This document shows positions 59,601 through 62,000 of a DNA stretch of 62,000 nucleotides, piece after piece. The notes beneath the pieces are model-generated. The model saw nothing but the letters and a program-made list of their open reading frames with translations, ran no database searches and was not told the DNA's origin. The DNA comes from Glandiceps talaboti (lineage: Eukaryota > Hemichordata > Enteropneusta > Spengelidae), in the NCBI RefSeq assembly GCF_964340395.1, contig NC_135549.1, forward strand, positions 27,210,095-27,272,094, read 5' to 3'. Each line of letters starts with the position of its first letter. Position 1 is the first letter of the stretch. Both the position numbers and the translations under genes were made by a program.

Positions 59601-61981
59601 TTAACAGGTGGTTGTTCTGTTTCTAAATAGAAGTCAGTGTTCTTGCTAAGGTTGGGGAACCCCGGTAATAGAAATGGAGAAAGGGGTAAAAATAGCAGTG
59701 TTTCCAAATGATACAGTCTATGGTAATTTTGCTTGGGAACCCAGGTAATATGACATGGGTAGATTTCACCTATTTACAGCCCTCAGAAAAAAAAGGCTTG
59801 CTTGCATAGATCTGTGTTTATTTGTATCCAAGGTCAATTGCTAATATGTTTTCTTTATCAGTAACCCCTTCTCAGTGCCTTACAAAACAAACATACTTAC
59901 ATAAGTGTACTACTATAGAATAGTAATTGATGATATTATGGCTTTAGTTAAAATTAACAATTTTTAAAAAAACACAATTTAACAGTTATCAACCTCCATG
60001 ACTGCATCAACAGTCTCGTATTTGGTGAATATCGTCACAAAGATATATATTTTACACCATCACAGTGAAATAAATAGAGTCTTAAATTTTATTAAGATGA
60101 TGATTATTACATATAAACCTCTATACAAGTAGACTGCAAATATGCTTGTCTGGTTACATCATATATGAATGCCGATAACCATCAAACACATATTAAGACC
60201 TAGCTCAGAATAGGATTAAAATTCAGATGTGAAAAACAGGTGTCTGACAGTGATATAGAAAAAGTTGATCCAGGACAAATGAATGATCCTATCTCATCTG
60301 CATGGCTTCACTGTCAACTTTTCACTGACATTCCATCTATAATGTTGTCATAAAACCCTACATTATTAATCCAAATATTTTGATGGAGCTAAGCCTCTCT
60401 TTTTCAGTGGGTCACAAGTACTGCCAAACTAAATTCAGTTGATAAGATAGCACTAATACACAAGAACCTTGGATTGGAATCATGGGCCTCTAACTTCCGT
60501 TTCTACATTGGTACTTCAGTTTCAAATGTCAACTTCCATGTGTGAAAAGTTTACATGGGTTGTTAAAATTGACATTTCTGAGAGTACTTGAACCTTGACC
60601 TTTCAGTAGTTGGTTGCCAATGTAAAAAAAAAAAACCTATTATGTTCTTGAAACTCGCACTAATTTTATGATCTAACAAAAGTGCCTCAGAGAAGGATAA
60701 TGACAGTGAGCCCTGCTGTCAAGAAGGCCATCTGTTTAACAAGAGGTGATTTCAAACTTCTACTGATCTGTGACGTTACTATCAACTGAGAAATCCCTAG
60801 GCAGCTATTATGGCAATTGTCTGAAGCTGAGTGTGTATAAACAAAGTCTAGATTTATTTTGTAATAATGATAACTTCATACCTCAATCAATGGCTGTATT
60901 TACTTTATACCTCTGTATTTGTAATAAAAGGTGATAAGTCGGTAAAATCTACCTGTGAGCAAAAATTTCCTACTACTAGGATTTTTATGTGGAGAAATCC
61001 TAGACACTTTATCAAATTTCCCTTTTCAGCCATTTGTCTGAAGTTGGCGACACATCAAACAAGCAGAGAACAAATTATACAAAATTCTATAAATACTAAG
61101 TTGAGATTTATTGCTGAATAACGATAACATTATATGTCAATCCTTGCCAAAGTTTATTTTAATATCTTTCTGTGTTTATATTAAAAAGTCACAAGTAGGT
61201 AAAATCTACCTGTTGGCCAAAGCTTTCTATCGGGTACTTTTATGATTATAGGTACATGATATCATGGACACTTTGTGTCAGATTTCTCTCTCTGTTAGTG
61301 TTACCAAGGAGTTTGAAATCTGTATAGAAAAACAGTCTCGTAATGGTGTGAGTACAGTATAATACATGTGTTACTAGTAACTACACTGTCATGCCATTGT
61401 CTACTTTGTACCCATTATTAATCTCTTCTTTTTTTTTGGTCAGTCTTTTGACTTTGTAAATCGTTAGCATTCATGATTTCTCTTTATTAACAAAGTCCAA
61501 GTCAATATTCAAAAAAGAAAATAGAAAACTCCGATTGAAAGCACACACTGTTGGCTTTTCTAACTATCCTCATTTTGTGTTCATAGACTATACAATGTAT
61601 ATGATTTTTTTGGGGAACTAAATTTGTAGTTCTAATCTTCATTGTCTACAATTTGTTTACTTAAAACATTGTTCAAAATTCTCTAGTTTCTGTGCTCTAT
61701 CAACATGAATAAGTATACCTTATTATCTACAGTTTATTAGAACATTGTTCAAAATTCTCTAGTTTCTGAGTACTAAGAAAATGAATAAGAAAACTAAGTA
61801 CAAGCACTTGACTATTTTTAATTAGTCTACAGCCAGCATGTTTGAGTTCATGTGGTAACAAAAACAAAAAGCTCTTTAATATAAGTTTTTAAAACTTTTG
61901 ATTGTCATAGTTTACTCACCAGTTGTACAAAAGTTGTAACTTTCATCCTTTTAAAGATTTCATTTTGTCTGTATCTGTAAT
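41708..61981 (-). CDS. CEP41: CEP41 (centrosomal protein 41), 3' seven coding exons
   Basis: Minus-strand exons: 61981-61920, 50337-50277, 45906-45753, 45163-45006, 43717-43644, 43037-42923 and 41925-41708. All junctions are GT-AG and in phase. The order of segments matches vertebrate CEP41: [18 protein letters not shown], a short helical segment, a low-complexity linker ending RSTLQ, then [10 protein letters not shown], and a rhodanese domain ([10 protein letters not shown]...[57 protein letters not shown]). The rhodanese loop has Asp/Glu (YDEDER) where catalytic enzymes have Cys, as in other CEP41 proteins, so it is a non-catalytic fold. Known role: basal body and ciliary protein needed for tubulin polyglutamylation through TTLL6; the human gene is a Joubert syndrome locus. 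The 5' exons lie past 62000. The C-terminus after the rhodanese domain is shorter than in vertebrates and ends in a hydrophobic stretch, so the last splice choice is uncertain. Confidence 0.92.
42923..43037 (-). CDS. CEP41: CEP41 exon: rhodanese pseudo-active loop
   Basis: [16 protein letters not shown] through [17 protein letters not shown]. It begins in phase 0 and ends in phase 1. Confidence 0.93.
43644..43717 (-). CDS. CEP41: CEP41 exon: short rhodanese exon
   Basis: 74 bp encoding (A)[15 protein letters not shown] to ILNF. It aligns with vertebrate AYSYPIATLSRTMN...ILEY and is the only segment that joins the flanking exons in phase (1 to 0). It is too short to show as an open frame by itself. 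Confidence 0.85.
45006..45163 (-). CDS. CEP41: CEP41 exon: start of rhodanese domain
   Basis: [14 protein letters not shown], then [20 protein letters not shown]. The acceptor is TTTACAG and the donor is G|GTAGAT. Confidence 0.93.
45753..45906 (-). CDS. CEP41: CEP41 exon: linker
   Basis: Ser/Thr/Pro/Glu-rich linker ending MQTPRSTLQ, which matches the vertebrate SRSTLQ|SVISG junction. Confidence 0.88.
47475..47618. repeat. Fold-back element in CEP41 intron
   Basis: The arms CTAGTTTAGTTCCTGACGACC and GGTCATCAGGAACTAGACTA, continuing through CCGATTTTACAC and GTTATCTTCACACATTA, meet at a short TGTAATG repeat. Confidence 0.85.
48670..49150. repeat. Tandem array, ~155-bp period, about 3 units
   Basis: Repeated modules: TTTCTTTCACCAT, TAGTTCTTTGCATG, AATGGTCACTTTTCTGGA, AAGGAAATTG.GT, GATTCCTGTGATCA and AAAGTATTCAATTAAT. 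CEP41 intron. Confidence 0.82.
50277..50337 (-). CDS. CEP41: CEP41 exon: short helical segment
   Basis: 61 bp encoding [20 protein letters not shown]. It joins FVQL upstream and ESVRS downstream in phase and corresponds to vertebrate IIQVA...EEIQRLED. Confidence 0.82.
52350..52690 (+). mobile_element. Repeat family C copy 3
   Basis: TTATACCATGCATGGGCCA start, AAAAATATGGACTATATATAC, ACGTCACTGGTTATTG, ATTCTCCGATATTTTT arm, CTTAGGTCACTCATATTTTC and ATTGGGGAATAACATC end. It has an extra small hairpin (ACTATGAGTC...GACTCATAG) at its centre. Confidence 0.85.
53571..53655. repeat. (AG)n microsatellite in CEP41 intron
   Basis: About 85 bp of pure AG. Confidence 0.97.
56850..58270. repeat. Degenerate tandem array, ~300-bp period, in CEP41 intron
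   Basis: Repeated modules: TACTGAAATGTATAAA, the TTTTTTGTTGAAAACT-type block, GATTTGTGAG, GACACGACAAATATCA.G.TAACCAGG and TTGTCCTAACAA. About four units; one is interrupted by a MITE at 56940-57190. Confidence 0.75.
56940..57190. mobile_element. hAT-like MITE
   Basis: 251 bp with perfect 13-bp terminal inverted repeats CAGGGGTGAACAA / TTGTTCACCCCTG. Subterminal GGTCC/GGACC motifs recur inside. No open frame. The CAGGGGTG terminus fits hAT elements. A clean 8-bp target duplication is not visible. Confidence 0.78.
58610..59030. repeat. Tandem duplication, ~190-bp unit, CEP41 intron
   Basis: Two diverged units sharing TTTCTATGGCAACACA / TTTCCATGGCAACACA, TTTTAGCAATAAAAGTGCTGTTG / TGTAGCAATAAAAATACTGTTG and gapped flanks. 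Confidence 0.7.
60860..61310. repeat. Tandem duplication, ~260-bp unit, CEP41 intron
   Basis: Two units sharing AATAA.GATAAC.T, TCTGTATT/TCTGTGTT, AAGT.GGTAAAATCTACCTGT, CAAA..TTTC, TTTTTATG/TTTTATGAT and CTAGACACTTT/ATGGACACTTT. Confidence 0.7.
61640..61790. repeat. Direct duplication, 77-bp spacing
   Basis: AACATTGTTCAAAATTCTCT followed by AGTTTCTG occurs twice, with ATTRTCTACARTTT upstream and ATGAATAAG downstream of each. Confidence 0.85.
61920..61981 (-). CDS. CEP41: CEP41 most 5' exon in the window
   Basis: 62 bp encoding (N)[20 protein letters not shown], close to vertebrate [21 protein letters not shown]. It enters in phase 1, so at least one more upstream exon exists beyond the window. 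Confidence 0.9.
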
Positions 61982-62000
61982 CTGTCAGGAGAGAGAAAAA

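Overview
The window is animal nuclear DNA. It is AT-rich, intron-rich and heavily loaded with microsatellites and short fold-back elements. Spliced genes with GT-AG introns, histone genes with the metazoan 3' stem-loop, and recognisable homeobox, SULT, SDR, SH3BGRL and CEP41 genes all fit an invertebrate metazoan. A deuterostome such as a hemichordate or cephalochordate seems plausible, but the sequence alone does not settle the phylum.

Layout. (1) 1-7 kb: a three-exon divergent paired-like homeobox gene on + (1869-4657), with a PLDLS co-repressor motif and several small palindromes in and around it. (2) 7-11.5 kb: no gene recognised. (3) 11.8-16.1 kb: a complete six-exon cytosolic sulfotransferase on +, 295 aa, with a 218-bp fold-back element just upstream of its start codon. 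(4) 16.8-23.7 kb: a decayed copy of the last exon of a short-chain dehydrogenase, then a complete five-exon SDR9C/BDH1-like gene on +, 372 aa. (5) 25.4-29.5 kb: a complete three-exon SH3BGRL-family gene on -, 90 aa. (6) 30-33 kb: nested repeats. (7) 33.2-34.5 kb: a divergent H2B(-)/H2A(+) pair sharing one short promoter region. (8) 34.5-41.7 kb: mostly repeats plus one doubtful cysteine-rich short ORF. (9) 41.7-62 kb: the 3' seven coding exons of CEP41 on -, spread over 20 kb. Its introns carry tandem repeats and MITEs, and its first exons lie beyond the right edge.

I assembled the coding exons by hand from splice signals, reading phase and family similarity. The joins keep frame at every junction. 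The SULT and SDR genes are neighbours on the same strand and may both act on small lipophilic substrates (sulfonation and hydroxyl/keto redox), but no shared substrate can be read from sequence. At least four multi-copy short element families are visible inside this one window. They are the clearest structure that the genes do not explain.
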